Part shown: in pieces, positions 48,374-57,639 of the stretch | Layout of the letters: every line of letters starts with the position of its first letter | Position numbering within the stretch: the stretch's first letter is position 1 | From: Aliihoeflea aestuarii | GTDB lineage: Bacteria; Pseudomonadota; Alphaproteobacteria; Rhizobiales; Rhizobiaceae | Length of the DNA: 64,000 bases | Assembly (NCBI RefSeq): GCF_024105665.1 | Contig: NZ_JAAAMK010000002.1 | Coordinates: 310,001 to 374,000 of the forward strand | Direction of reading: 5' to 3' | The notes under the pieces: model-generated | What the model was told of the DNA's origin: nothing | Database searches by the model: none | The model's input: the letters and a program-made list of their open reading frames with translations, nothing else | Program-made: the position numbers and the translations under genes

Positions 48374-50182
48374 TCAGACGAACAGATCGACCTTCTCGAA
48401 CGTGCGCACGTCGATCAGGCCCTGATCGGAAATGCGAAGTTCAGGGATGACCACCAGCGCCAGCAGCGAATGCTGCATATAGGCGTTGTTCAGGTCGCAG
48501 CCGACATCGCGCATGGCCTGCGTCAGCTTCGCGGCCTTCTGCGCGACGATTTCGGCCCGCTCGTCCGACATCAGCCCCGCGATCGGCAATTCCACCAGCG
48601 CGAGCTCGCGCCCCTCGGACACCAGCACCACGCCGCCGCCGACCTCCGCGAGGCAGTTGGCAGCCTGCGCCATGTCGGCCTTGTTCGTTCCGACGACGAT
48701 CATGTGGTGACTGTCATGCGCCACGGTCGACGCCATCGCGCAGGGCTTCTTGTAGCCGAAACCGGAAACCAGCGCGTTGACGACACCGCCGGTGCCGCGA
48801 TGCCGCTCGACCAGTGCGATCTGGCAGACATTATTGTCGCGGTCCGTCGCGACCAGCCCGTTCTCGACCGGCATGTCGATTTCCAGCGCGCGCGTCGGCG
48901 CCTGGTTTTCGATGACTCCGATCACCCGCGCCCGCACCGCATTGGCGCCCTTCGGCGCGGCAATGTCGAAGTCGGTTGCCCCCAGAGGCTTGCCGAGCTT
49001 CACCGAGGCTTTCACCTTCGCAGGATAGGGATAGGCGTCGATTTTGGCCACCAGCCTGCCGGCCTCTGCCAACAATTGCCCGCGTGCGAACACCTGATCG
49101 ATCCTGAGCGTCGCGAGGTCCGAGACGATCAGGAAATCGGCAAGCCGGCCCGGCGCGATCGAGCCGATCTCGCGGTCGAGGCCGAAATGCTGCGCGGTGT
49201 TCAGCGTCGCCATCTGGATCGCCGTGACCGGCTTCAGCCCCTGCGCGATCGCATGGCGCACGACACGGTCCATATGGCCCTCGGTGACGAGCGTGCCCGA
49301 ATGGCAATCGTCGGTGCAAAGAATGAAATTGCGCGGATCGAGCCCTGATTCGGTTACCGCCTTGATCTGTTCGGCGACGTCGTACCATGCAGACCCCAGC
49401 CGCAACATGGCGCGCATGCCCTGCCGCACACGCGCGATCGCGTCTTCCGCGCGCGTGCCTTCATGATCGTCCTGCGGCCCGCCAGCGACATAGCCATGGA
49501 ATGCGCGGCCGAGATCGGGCGACGCGTAATGCCCGCCGACCGTCTTTCCCGCCTTCATCGTCTCGGCGATTTCGGCAACCATCTTCGCGTCATTGGCCGA
49601 CACACCCGGAAAATTCATGACTTCGCCGAGCCCGATGATGTTCGGCCATGTCATCGCCTCGGCAACGTCCTTTTCGTCGAGCGTCGCGCCCGGCGTTTCG
49701 AGGCCGGGGGCCGACGGCACGCAGGACGGCATCTGCACATGAACGTTGATCGGCGCGGCCATCGCCTCGTCATGCATCAACCGAACGCCTTCGAGCCCCA
49801 ACACATTGGCGATCTCGTGCGGATCGATGAACATCGAAGTCGTGCCGTGCGGGATGACGGCGCGGCAGAATTCCGTCACCGTCACCATCCCGCTTTCGAC
49901 ATGCATATGCCCGTCGCAAAGGCCCGGCACCAGATAGCGCCCGCCTGCATCGACGACCTCCGTGCCCTCCCCGATCGTATGGCTCGCATCTGGCCCGCAA
50001 TAAGCGAAACGCCCGCCGACGACCGCTATGTCGGTGCCGGCGATGATCTCGCCCGAATGCACATTCACCCAGCGCCCGTTGCGGATGACGAGATCGGCCT
50101 GCCTGCGCCCGGTCGCGACATCGACCAGAACCGGCGCCATCTCATGCCAGGCTTTCGGGCGATCCGTCATGCGTGTCGTCAT
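48374..50182 (-). CDS. ade: adenine deaminase
   Basis: 602 residues from ATG 50182 (AGGA 8 nt upstream); the open frame to 50449 is not coding-like. Amidohydrolase: PGLCDGHMHVESGMVTVTEF (HMH metal site), GLGEVMNFPGV, GGHYASPDLG, LCTDDCHSGTLVTEGHMD and the C-terminal AdeC domain with STVAHDSHHMIVVGTN. Converts adenine to hypoxanthine plus ammonia. The xanthine/hypoxanthine salvage gene gpt is 9 kb away. A divergent control region lies upstream, shared with tctB. Confidence 0.95.
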   Translation of the reverse strand: MTTRMTDRPKAWHEMAPVLVDVATGRRQADLVIRNGRWVNVHSGEIIAGTDIAVVGGRFAYCGPDASHTIGEGTEVVDAGGRYLVPGLCDGHMHVESGMVTVTEFCRAVIPHGTTSMFIDPHEIANVLGLEGVRLMHDEAMAAPINVHVQMPSCVPSAPGLETPGATLDEKDVAEAMTWPNIIGLGEVMNFPGVSANDAKMVAEIAETMKAGKTVGGHYASPDLGRAFHGYVAGGPQDDHEGTRAEDAIARVRQGMRAMLRLGSAWYDVAEQIKAVTESGLDPRNFILCTDDCHSGTLVTEGHMDRVVRHAIAQGLKPVTAIQMATLNTAQHFGLDREIGSIAPGRLADFLIVSDLATLRIDQVFARGQLLAEAGRLVAKIDAYPYPAKVKASVKLGKPLGATDFDIAAPKGANAVRARVIGVIENQAPTRALEIDMPVENGLVATDRDNNVCQIALVERHRGTGGVVNALVSGFGYKKPCAMASTVAHDSHHMIVVGTNKADMAQAANCLAEVGGGVVLVSEGRELALVELPIAGLMSDERAEIVAQKAAKLTQAMRDVGCDLNNAYMQHSLLALVVIPELRISDQGLIDVRTFEKVDLFV

Positions 50183-50561
50183 CGGGGAAATCCTTTTGCT
50201 GGCGCAGATGCTGATTTGCATCGCAAGCGCCGCGCCTGTGCGCAAGAGGGGTTCGTAACGCCCGGTTGCCTCAATGTGACTTGACACAATGTCGCACGTC
50301 GCATTGTGATGAAATCGCTTCAGCAAGCCCGACTGCCGGTCTCCGACGCCGAGCCCCCTCTGAAGCATCTTTGCCGGGAGGACCGTCGAGCATGTCGCAG
50401 TCAGTGTGCGCCAGTGGATTTTCCGCTGCGCCTTCGCTCGCACCCGCAAGCTTTGGCGTGGGTGTCATCGCCAAGATCGATCCGGTCAAGATTTTCTGTC
50501 CCTGATTGGGTGTCCCGGCCGTCCATAACGGATGGCCTTTTTCGGATCGCGGAGCGATGCG
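50183..50561. promoter_or_regulatory. ade/tctBA divergent control region with inverted repeat
   Basis: No gene supported. Contains the perfect inverted repeat CACAATG-N10-CATTGTG at 50285-50308, overlapping a TTGACA (50281-50286) that could be a rightward -35 element. The size suits a GntR-, LacI- or TetR-type operator. Short frames further on (50266-50505) have no coding character and show no trace of a tctC gene. Confidence 0.45.
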
Positions 50562-51026
50562 GTGACTTTGAATTATTCACTCAAAAACGTGCTTGCAGGT
50601 CTGATCTTCATCGGCATCGGCACAGCCTTCGCCTATGCCTCCCTCGGTTACGAGATGGGCCGCGCGGTGCGCATGGGCCCCGGCTATTTTCCGCTGGTCC
50701 TCGCGGGCATCCTGATCTTCTTCGGTGCGATCATCTTCGTGCAGGCGTTGTTTTCTGGTCCGGACGAAGTTGCAATCTCGGCTACACCGTGGCGCGGGCT
50801 CCTGTTTCTCATCGGAGCGCTGGTTTTCTTCGGCCTGACCGTGCGTGGCCTTGGCCTCGTACCAAGCCTGTTTCTGACCGTTTTCATGGCGGCGATGGCG
50901 AGCCAACGCACGGGACCGGTGGGCGCGCTCGTCATGGCGGTCGCGATTACGCTTCTGTGCCTTGGCCTGTTCGTTTGGGCGCTCGGCCTCACCCTCCCGC
51001 TTTTCGGCCCCTGGACGGCCTTCTGA
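50562..51026 (+). CDS. tctB: tripartite tricarboxylate transporter, small membrane subunit
   Basis: 154 residues from GTG 50562 (GGAG 7 nt upstream; ATG 50532 is the alternative). Four transmembrane helices in the TctB layout, with GRAVRMGPGYFPLVLAGILI and a late Gly/Leu-rich helix ending LTLPLFGPW. Pairs with TctA downstream. The usual periplasmic binding protein TctC is not next to it. Confidence 0.9.
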   Translation: MTLNYSLKNVLAGLIFIGIGTAFAYASLGYEMGRAVRMGPGYFPLVLAGILIFFGAIIFVQALFSGPDEVAISATPWRGLLFLIGALVFFGLTVRGLGLVPSLFLTVFMAAMASQRTGPVGALVMAVAITLLCLGLFVWALGLTLPLFGPWTAF

Positions 51027-51036
51027 GGACCCGACG

Positions 51037-52542
51037 ATGGATCTCATCGCCAATCTCGCGCTCGGTTTCGAGACCGCGCTCACGCCGACCAACGTGCTCT
51101 ACTGTTTCATCGGCGTCTTCCTCGGCACGCTCGTGGGCGTTCTGCCGGGCATCGGTCCGACGGGCGCGATCGCGATCCTGTTGCCGATTACCTTCTCATT
51201 CGAACCGGTCACGGCAATCATCATGCTGGCCGGCATCTACTACGGTGCGCAATATGGCGGCTCGACCACCGCGATCCTGATCAATCTGCCAGGCGAATCC
51301 TCGTCGGCCGTTACCGCCATCGACGGCTACCAGATGGCGAAGCAAGGGCGCGCGGGGCCGGCACTCGCGACCGCCGCGCTCGGCTCTTTCTTCGCCGGCA
51401 CGGTCGCGACCATGCTCGTCGCCGTCGCAGCCCCGCCGCTCGCCGCAATGGCGCTGAGCTTCGGCTCGGCCGAGTATTTCGCGCTGATCGTGCTCGGTCT
51501 CGTCGCCTCGGTCGCGCTTGCGCACGGATCGATCATCAAGGCGCTGGGCATGATCCTCGTCGGCCTTCTGCTCGGCATGGTCGGCCAGGATATCTACACG
51601 GGAACGCCGCGCTTTACCTTCGGCTTTTTCGAGCTTTACAGCGGCATCAGCTTCGTATCGGTGGCCGTCGGCGTCTTCGGTCTCGCCGAAATCCTGCGCA
51701 ATCTGGAGAACGAACAGACGCGCTCGGTTCTGGTCAAGAAAGTCGAGCGGCTCTGGCTGTCGAAGGACGACTTCAGGCGCATCGTCATGCCGGTCCTGCG
51801 TGGGACAGGCCTCGGTTCCGTGCTCGGCGTTCTGCCGGGCGGCGGGCATGTCCTGTCCTCCTTCGCCTCCTATTCCATCGAAAAGAAGATCTCGAACCAT
51901 CAGCAAGAATTTGGAAAAGGTGCGATTGAAGGCGTTGCCGGCCCTGAATCGGCCAACAATGCCGCCGCGCAGACATCCTTCATTCCGCTGCTCACGCTCG
52001 GCATACCCGCCCATCCGGTCATGGCGCTGATCATCGGCGCGTTCATCATTCAGGGCATCCAGCCCGGCCCCGGCGTCATCACCAGCGAACCGGCACTGTT
52101 CTGGGGCGTGATCGCCTCGATGTGGATCGGAAACGTGCTTCTGGTCGTCCTCAACCTGCCGTTGATCGGGCTTTGGGTGAAGTTGCTTCTCATCCCCTAC
52201 CGGATTCTGTTCCCGGCGATCATCGCCTTTGCCTGCATCGGCACGTTCTCGATCAACCAGAACGCGTTCGACATCTACGCGATCGCGGTTCTGGGCATCG
52301 TGGGCTACGTGCTGGTCAAATTCGATTGCGAACCGGCGCCATTGTTGCTGGGTTTCGTGCTGGGTCCCCTTCTGGAAGAGCATCTGCGGCGCGCGATGAT
52401 GTTGTCGCGCGGCGACCCGTTGATCTTCTTCGAGCGACCGATCAGCGCCGCGCTTCTCGCATTCGCCGCACTCGCCATCATCCTGTCGGTGATGCCGTCG
52501 ATCCGCAAGAAGCGCGACGAAGTGTTCGTTGAAGAGGATTGA
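51037..52542 (+). CDS. tctA: tripartite tricarboxylate transporter, large membrane subunit
   Basis: 501 residues, ten to twelve transmembrane helices. TctA signatures: [85 protein letters not shown]. Ion-gradient-driven uptake of a carboxylate, citrate-like or aromatic; needs a TctC protein from elsewhere in the genome. ATG 51037 follows the tctB stop by 10 nt. Confidence 0.95.
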   Translation: MDLIANLALGFETALTPTNVLYCFIGVFLGTLVGVLPGIGPTGAIAILLPITFSFEPVTAIIMLAGIYYGAQYGGSTTAILINLPGESSSAVTAIDGYQMAKQGRAGPALATAALGSFFAGTVATMLVAVAAPPLAAMALSFGSAEYFALIVLGLVASVALAHGSIIKALGMILVGLLLGMVGQDIYTGTPRFTFGFFELYSGISFVSVAVGVFGLAEILRNLENEQTRSVLVKKVERLWLSKDDFRRIVMPVLRGTGLGSVLGVLPGGGHVLSSFASYSIEKKISNHQQEFGKGAIEGVAGPESANNAAAQTSFIPLLTLGIPAHPVMALIIGAFIIQGIQPGPGVITSEPALFWGVIASMWIGNVLLVVLNLPLIGLWVKLLLIPYRILFPAIIAFACIGTFSINQNAFDIYAIAVLGIVGYVLVKFDCEPAPLLLGFVLGPLLEEHLRRAMMLSRGDPLIFFERPISAALLAFAALAIILSVMPSIRKKRDEVFVEED

Positions 52543-52614
52543 ACGGCTAACGCCGGTCTATACGAGGCGGCAACGGCCGGTCACCCAAGGGCAACCGTCC
52601 GGCAGCTTCTGAAT

Positions 52615-52782
52615 CTATTCGCTGCGACCGTCATGCGTGCGGGTTTCCATGGCCCGCCGCGCGCCCTCCTGTAGCGCAGCGGCATTGCTCGCGCCCTCGT
52701 CGCCGCGTGTTTCCAGCCTCATCGGCGACCCCGCGCAGCCGGCGATAGCGAGAAGGGCGACGATCACGATCAGCTTGTTCAT
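52615..52782 (-). CDS. small lipoprotein
   Basis: 55 residues from ATG 52782 (AAGGAATTCC upstream). MNKLIVIVALLAIAGC is a clean lipoprotein signal with lipobox IAGC (C16). A short charged tail follows (RLETRGDEGASNAAALQEGA to THDGRSE). The longer frame to 53088 crosses the tRNA gene and is rejected. Unknown function; it lies between tctA and tRNA-Leu. Confidence 0.6.
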   Translation of the reverse strand: MNKLIVIVALLAIAGCAGSPMRLETRGDEGASNAAALQEGARRAMETRTHDGRSE

Positions 52783-52823
52783 TCGGAATTCCTTGACGTT
52801 CTTGCGCGAGGGCCGCTTTCCTG

Positions 52824-52908
52824 TGGTGCGGGCGGCGGGATTTGAACCCGCATGGCCGAAGCCGAGGCATTTTAAGTGCCTTGAGTATACCAATTCCTCC
52901 ACGCCCGC
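52824..52908 (-). tRNA. tRNA-Leu (anticodon UAA)
   Basis: Minus strand starts GCGGGCGTGGAGGAATTGG and ends CCCGCCGCCCGCACCA. Acceptor stem GCGGGCG/CGCCCGC, discriminator A and encoded CCA at 52826-52824. Anticodon arm GGCAC-TTAAAAT-GCC type with TAA. An extended variable arm gives an 85-nt type II tRNA. Confidence 0.96.
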
Positions 52909-53100
52909 AGCGTCCCTCTCGGTAGAATATCCGCTGCGTCTAGGCAACTCCGCTCGCGGGCGAAATTGGTCGCCCGCCATGCGGTCGATACATTCGCCAA
53001 CTCCGTATATTGCTACCTCGAAAGTCGGGAAACGACAGCTAACCACGTCCGGTTGAGAATTAGCACTTGCGTATAGACGCGGCCACAATACGATCTTGAA

Positions 53101-53682
53101 ATGAAAGCCGTGCTCGCCTCACTCCTGCTGTACCTGACAACGTCCTCCTTGGCCTTTGCGGATAGCCCGACTGGCCTGCTTTTCCTCTCGCTCGAAGGCG
53201 CGCAAAACTCCCGATATGGCGGCATCGGCTGGATGGAAGCGCCGCGCGGCCTCGACAATTCCGGCCCCATCTTACTGGTCGAACTTGGCGCCGCGCAAGG
53301 CTGGCGGTCGCATGGCGCCGCCATGGCGGGGTGGCGGCACGCGTCGGGACGAACCACGACAACCCTCCTGGGCGGGGTCGAATTCAGCGCAAAACTGCGC
53401 CCCAAGGCATCGGCGGATATCTGGTGGGACGATGCCGGGTGGATGGCGACGACGCGGGCCGAGGCAACGACCGACGACGCCTCATGGCGCGGAGCAGTCG
53501 GATGGCGAAGCGTGGAGACGCTGCCCTGGGCCGGTCCCGAAGTCTCTTACAAAGACGACGAGTTCCGCTTTGGCGCGCATGCAACGGGTATCAAGCTCCC
53601 GGTCGGCTTCGAAGCCCGCACCTCGACAGGCTGGTCGGCAGGAAATGTCTACGGCGAACTGTCCGTGTGGCGGCGCTTCTGA
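53101..53682 (+). CDS. exported beta-rich protein, possibly BcsS-like
   Basis: 193 residues. Signal peptide MKAVLASLLLYLTTSSLAFA. The mature part alternates short amphipathic strands rich in Trp, Gly and Thr (ILLVELGAAQGWRSHGAAMA, LLGGVEFSAKLRPKAS, ADIWWDDAGWMATTRAEATT) and ends with an aromatic residue (VWRRF), as outer-membrane barrels do. Rhizobial BcsS proteins have comparable size and pattern, but no cellulose genes are nearby. The BcsS link is tentative. Confidence 0.6.
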   Translation: MKAVLASLLLYLTTSSLAFADSPTGLLFLSLEGAQNSRYGGIGWMEAPRGLDNSGPILLVELGAAQGWRSHGAAMAGWRHASGRTTTTLLGGVEFSAKLRPKASADIWWDDAGWMATTRAEATTDDASWRGAVGWRSVETLPWAGPEVSYKDDEFRFGAHATGIKLPVGFEARTSTGWSAGNVYGELSVWRRF

Positions 53683-53684
53683 GT

Positions 53685-54671
53685 TCAGCCGGCGGTCGCC
53701 GGATGCGTGTCGAACGCTTTGTCCGCAATCCGGCGAATGAAGGCAACGACCTGTTCGGTCACCGCGTATTGCGGCATGTGGCCGATGCCTTCGGCGATCT
53801 CCAGATCGAGACCGCGGATCTTGTCGCGCATCGACAGCCCATGGCGGCGATGGTTGAGAACACGGTCCTTGTCACCGAACAGGATGCCGACCGGCATGTC
53901 GATCTCGTCGTAGCGGTTTTCGTAATCCGCCAGATCGTGGCGCAGCGCGACGAGATCGGTTGAGGTTGCGTAGATGTGGCTTGGCCGCAACCCCGCAAGC
54001 GCGCCGCCCGCGACGGCGAAATCGGCCGGCGGTTTTTGCGGACTGAAGACGAAATCGAGCGTGCGCGGCGCATTTTTCGCCGACATCGGAACCGCCACGG
54101 TTTGAGCGATCAGGCGGCGCATCACCGGGTTCGGGATGTAGAGCGGGGCGAATTCAGGCGGCACCTCGCTATAGGCTTGAGTTAAAGGCGCGAGCAGCGC
54201 GAGGCCGCGCACCTTGTCGGGATGGCGCAGCGCGGTCGCGAGCGCGACCGTACCTCCGAGCGAGTGCCCGACGATCAGCGGGCGGTCCAGTTTCATCTCG
54301 TCGATGAAGCGTGCGATGAAATCGGCCTGCTGTGAGAGCCGCCCGTCGCCCCTTGCCCGCGTCGAATAGCCTGAGCCCGGCCGATCGATCGCGATCAGCC
54401 GATAATCGTCGCCGAATTCTTCCATAAGCGGCCGGCGCATGTGGTGAAGATGGCCGCCGAGGCCGTGGATCATCAAGATTGCAGGTCCCTCGCCGCTCTC
54501 GACATAGTGAATGTCGTGACCGTCGACCCGGATGCGCTTTCCCGCCGCCGGCACGAGCTTTTCGGCCTCACGCGAAATCCGCCGCGTGACGTGCATGAAA
54601 AAGCCCGTCGCCAGAAGCGCCGCCGTGACGACGACGACCGCAAGCCAGAACAGGACAGAAGCAAAACCCAT
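53685..54671 (-). CDS. alpha/beta hydrolase
   Basis: 328 residues from ATG 54671 (GGAG 7 nt upstream). One N-terminal membrane helix (SVLFWLAVVVVTAALLATGFF), then an alpha/beta hydrolase fold: oxyanion HGLGGHLHHM, nucleophile GHSLGGTVALA, Asp in GDKDRVLNH and His in GIGHMPQYA. Membrane-anchored esterase or related enzyme of unknown substrate. A terminator at 54720-54747 separates it from wrbA. Confidence 0.88.
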   Translation of the reverse strand: MGFASVLFWLAVVVVTAALLATGFFMHVTRRISREAEKLVPAAGKRIRVDGHDIHYVESGEGPAILMIHGLGGHLHHMRRPLMEEFGDDYRLIAIDRPGSGYSTRARGDGRLSQQADFIARFIDEMKLDRPLIVGHSLGGTVALATALRHPDKVRGLALLAPLTQAYSEVPPEFAPLYIPNPVMRRLIAQTVAVPMSAKNAPRTLDFVFSPQKPPADFAVAGGALAGLRPSHIYATSTDLVALRHDLADYENRYDEIDMPVGILFGDKDRVLNHRRHGLSMRDKIRGLDLEIAEGIGHMPQYAVTEQVVAFIRRIADKAFDTHPATAG

Positions 54672-54719
54672 GACGATCTCCATTCGACCCGAGAGATAGT
54701 CCTGCCCGGCCCCGAACGC

Positions 54720-54747
54720 AAAGGGCGCGACCGAAGCCGCGCCCTTT
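54720..54747. terminator. rho-independent terminator between wrbA and the hydrolase gene
   Basis: 10-bp stem aaagggcgcg/cgcgcccttt with an 8-nt loop and T-rich 3' side on the plus strand (cccttttta). It lies 21 nt past the wrbA stop and probably ends its transcript. Confidence 0.7.
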
Positions 54748-54768
54748 TTAGGTAAAAGTTCGGTCGGT

Positions 54769-55368
54769 TCAACCGTGCAGCTTGGCCGCGATTTCCGCGA
54801 CGCGCTTGCCCTGGAACTTAGCGCCGTCCAGTTCCTGCTCGGAAGGCTGGCGCGATCCGTCGGTGTCGCTGGTCGTTGTCATTCCGTAGGGTGCACCGCC
54901 GCGAACCACATCGTTGCCTGACTGACCCTGATAGGCATAAGACAGCGGAACGATGACCATGCCGTGATGCTGCATCCAGATCTGGCTGGAAATCAGAGCG
55001 ATTTCCGCGCCGCCGTGCTGCGTGGCCGTCGAGGCCATCACAGAGCCGACCTTGTTGAGAAGCGCGCCCTTGGCCCAAAGAGGCCCGGTCTGGTCGATGA
55101 AATTCTTGAGCTGCGCGGCCATCATGCCGTAGCGCGTCGAGGCGCCGAAAATGATCGCGTCGTAATTTTCGAGTTCGAGCGGATCGGCGATCGGTGCGTC
55201 CTGATCGAGCTTGTAGTGGGCGGCCTTGGCCACATCCTCGGGAACGATCTCGGCCACACGCTTGATGGTGACGTCTGCGCCGGCTTCGCGGGCGCCTTCG
55301 GCGGCCTTCTTCGCCATCTGCTCCATATGTCCCCAGCTCGAATAGTAAAGAACGAGTACCTTGGCCAT
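54769..55368 (-). CDS. wrbA: NAD(P)H:quinone oxidoreductase, WrbA type
   Basis: 199 residues from ATG 55368 (AAAGGAG 11 nt upstream). Flavodoxin-like fold: [20 protein letters not shown] binds FMN phosphate. [31 protein letters not shown] and [10 protein letters not shown] are WrbA signatures. Two-electron quinone reduction protects against redox cycling. Single-gene unit. Confidence 0.95.
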   Translation of the reverse strand: MAKVLVLYYSSWGHMEQMAKKAAEGAREAGADVTIKRVAEIVPEDVAKAAHYKLDQDAPIADPLELENYDAIIFGASTRYGMMAAQLKNFIDQTGPLWAKGALLNKVGSVMASTATQHGGAEIALISSQIWMQHHGMVIVPLSYAYQGQSGNDVVRGGAPYGMTTTSDTDGSRQPSEQELDGAKFQGKRVAEIAAKLHG

Positions 55369-55534
55369 CTGAGGGAAATCTCCTTTAAGACGTGAAAACC
55401 GTCGATGACTTACACCTAAGGCGCGTGGCGGTTCTGACAATCCGGCAGGCGGAGCACGCACTGTTCACAGCTTGACGCCGATTGCGTGGAAATGCGCGCA
55501 GGCGTAATCCTTCGCCAAACAGGATGGACACCGA

Positions 55535-56275
55535 ATGAGCGAAATCGTCAGCGCCGCCATGATCGTCATCGGCGATGAAATTCTTTCCGGCCGCACCAAG
55601 GACCGCAATATCGGCCATCTGGCGGATGTTCTGACCGCGATCGGCATCGACCTCAAAGAAGTGCGCATCGTCGCCGATGAGGAAGACGCGATCGTCGAGG
55701 CCGTCAACGCGTTGCGCGCGCGCAACGACTACGTCTTCACGACCGGCGGCATCGGGCCGACGCATGACGACATCACGGCCGATTCCATTTCCGCAGCTTT
55801 CGGCGTCGCGTGCTGGTATGACGACCGCGCCTATGCCATGCTCGAGGCGAATTACGCAGAACGCGGGCTGGACTTCACCGAAGCGCGCATGCGCATGGCC
55901 CGCATGCCAGAAGGCGCGACACATATCGACAACCCGATCTCGCTCGCGCCGGGCTTCAGGATCGGCAACGTCCATGTGATGGCCGGCGTGCCGGCGATCT
56001 TCCAGGCGATGCTCGACAATGTGGTGCCGACATTGAAAGGCGGCGCGAAACTTCTCTCGGCGGCAGTTCACTGCCCGTACGGCGAAGGCACGATCGGCGG
56101 GCCGCTCGGCGAGATCCAGAAGCGGCATCCCGATACGATCATCGGCTCCTACCCGAAATATCAGGACGGATCGTTCTGGACCGAACTCGTCATCCGCGCG
56201 CGCGATAGGGCCAAGCTCGATGCCGCGACCGCCGAAGTTCAGGCAATGGTCGACGCGATCGCGGTAAGGACTTGA
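55535..56275 (+). CDS. molybdopterin-binding (MoaB/CinA N-terminal-like) protein
   Basis: 246 residues. AAMIVIGDEILSGRTKDRN, FTTGGIGPTHDDITADSIS and HVMAGVPAIFQAML are diagnostic of the COG1058 group, the molybdopterin-binding domain of CinA without the C-terminal deamidase. Some members have pyrophosphatase activity on nucleotide sugars or FAD. Exact role unknown. Confidence 0.9.
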   Translation: MSEIVSAAMIVIGDEILSGRTKDRNIGHLADVLTAIGIDLKEVRIVADEEDAIVEAVNALRARNDYVFTTGGIGPTHDDITADSISAAFGVACWYDDRAYAMLEANYAERGLDFTEARMRMARMPEGATHIDNPISLAPGFRIGNVHVMAGVPAIFQAMLDNVVPTLKGGAKLLSAAVHCPYGEGTIGGPLGEIQKRHPDTIIGSYPKYQDGSFWTELVIRARDRAKLDAATAEVQAMVDAIAVRT

Positions 56276-56338
56276 TCCCGGTCGAGCAAAGCCACATCAT
56301 AGAAGGCAGGTTCTAGGCTCCCCGCCATGGAGGCGATC

Positions 56339-57175
56339 ATGACCTACAAGACCCTTCTTGCCGTTCTTCAGGATGACACCGACGCAAGGCGCGTGCTCGA
56401 CTGCGTGATCCCGCTGGCCGAACGTCTTTCCGCCCATGTCATCGGCGTTCATTCGGAAGGTCTTCCGATGCCCTATGCGACGCCGATGGGCTTTCCCGAC
56501 GCCGATTTCATGATCACCAGCGCGGAAGCGAGCAAGGAACGCGCCGATGCCTTGATGGAGGTGTTCAACGCCCGCATGCAGCGCTCCGGCCTGTCGGCCG
56601 AATGGCGCGCACTGCAAAGCTTCGCTGGCGACAGCGCCGCCTCGGCTTTGGAAAGCGCCCGCGCGGTCGATCTGATCGTGGTGCAGCAGAACGATCCGAA
56701 CGCCGCGTCAGCCAGCGCGAATGTCGACGCGCTGCTTCTTGAAACTGGCCGTCCGGTCCTGTTCGTGCCCTATGCGCTGCCCGTCAACACGGCTTTCGAG
56801 AAAATCCTCGTCGGCTGGAACGGCACGCGCGAGGCGACGCGCGCCGTCTTCGACGCCCTGCCCTTCATTCGTGAGGCGCGGCAGGTCGAGGTTTTCACCG
56901 TCGATCCGGATCGCTACGGCGGCCATGACGCCATGACGGCCGGTGGCCAGATCGCCGCCGCGCTGTCGCGGCACGGGACGACGGTCACGGTCAACAGCCA
57001 GCCAAAATCGGATTTGAGCCATGGCGAGGCCGTCTCGAACCGCGCGAGCGAATTCGGCGCAGACCTTCTCGTCACCGGGGCTTACAGCCAGTCGAAGCTG
57101 AAGGAATTCTTCTTCGGCGGCGTGACGCGCTCGATCCTGAACGCCATGCCGACCGCGACCTTCATGTCCAGATGA
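56339..57175 (+). CDS. universal stress protein, tandem domains
   Basis: 278 residues from ATG 56339 (GGAGG 5 nt upstream). Two UspA-type domains: residues 1-140 begin YKTLLAVLQDDTDARRVLDC, and 150-278 begin EKILVGWNGTREATRAVFDALP. The second keeps the ATP-type loop (VTGAYSQSKLKEFFFGGVTRSIL), G-x2-G-x9-G(S/T)-like. Stress-related nucleotide binder in the cytoplasm; partner unknown. It follows the COG1058 gene by 63 nt. Confidence 0.9.
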   Translation: MTYKTLLAVLQDDTDARRVLDCVIPLAERLSAHVIGVHSEGLPMPYATPMGFPDADFMITSAEASKERADALMEVFNARMQRSGLSAEWRALQSFAGDSAASALESARAVDLIVVQQNDPNAASASANVDALLLETGRPVLFVPYALPVNTAFEKILVGWNGTREATRAVFDALPFIREARQVEVFTVDPDRYGGHDAMTAGGQIAAALSRHGTTVTVNSQPKSDLSHGEAVSNRASEFGADLLVTGAYSQSKLKEFFFGGVTRSILNAMPTATFMSR

Positions 57176-57230
57176 TCAGGTCGTGAACCGTACATCAGTT
57201 GCGCGAGAGTGGTGAAAAAGTGCTGCTGTT

Positions 57231-57524
57231 CTAAACTTCGGAAGCCCAATCGTCCCGTTGCTTTGACCAAGAATCTCCAACGGCGACGCGTGTTGCTGAC
57301 CACCCCGGAGGAAGGTCGGCTACTTCATCAAGGTCAGGGTGACGTCCGACGACCTCTGACATGGCCACCACAAGCGCCTTCGCCATGTCGATCGGGGCAC
57401 CATCCATGAAGCCCCAGGAATGGTCGTCCTCGTAGTGCGTGGCGATGAGAACCGGGTGACCGTCGATCACCGATTGGCAAGTGATACAGGCAACATTCGG
57501 TGCTTGATCGAACTTCCAACTCAT
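57231..57524 (-). CDS. hypothetical protein of a widespread small family
   Basis: 97 residues. ACITCQSVIDGHPVLIATHY, then EDDHSWGFMDGAPIDMAKAL and DLDEVADLPPGWSATRVAVG, ending WSKQRDDW. The pattern (D-D-x-W-x-F, then L-A-D-L-P-x-G-W) is one I know from many short proteobacterial proteins of unknown role. Stands alone, leftward. Confidence 0.65.
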   Translation of the reverse strand: MSWKFDQAPNVACITCQSVIDGHPVLIATHYEDDHSWGFMDGAPIDMAKALVVAMSEVVGRHPDLDEVADLPPGWSATRVAVGDSWSKQRDDWASEV

Positions 57525-57639
57525 AGCCCATTTTATCCCTTTTAACTCCGATTCAGGCTCCGTATGAGCCGATACGACCTGACAGACCTAACAATCACGA
57601 GGTTTGCCGCGTGTCGATAATCGGCCGCGTGGCGTACTC

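Noticed and set aside
52615-53088. 157-codon leftward frame extending the small lipoprotein gene
   Set aside because: It reads through tRNA-Leu; the real gene is the 55-codon end with a lipobox.
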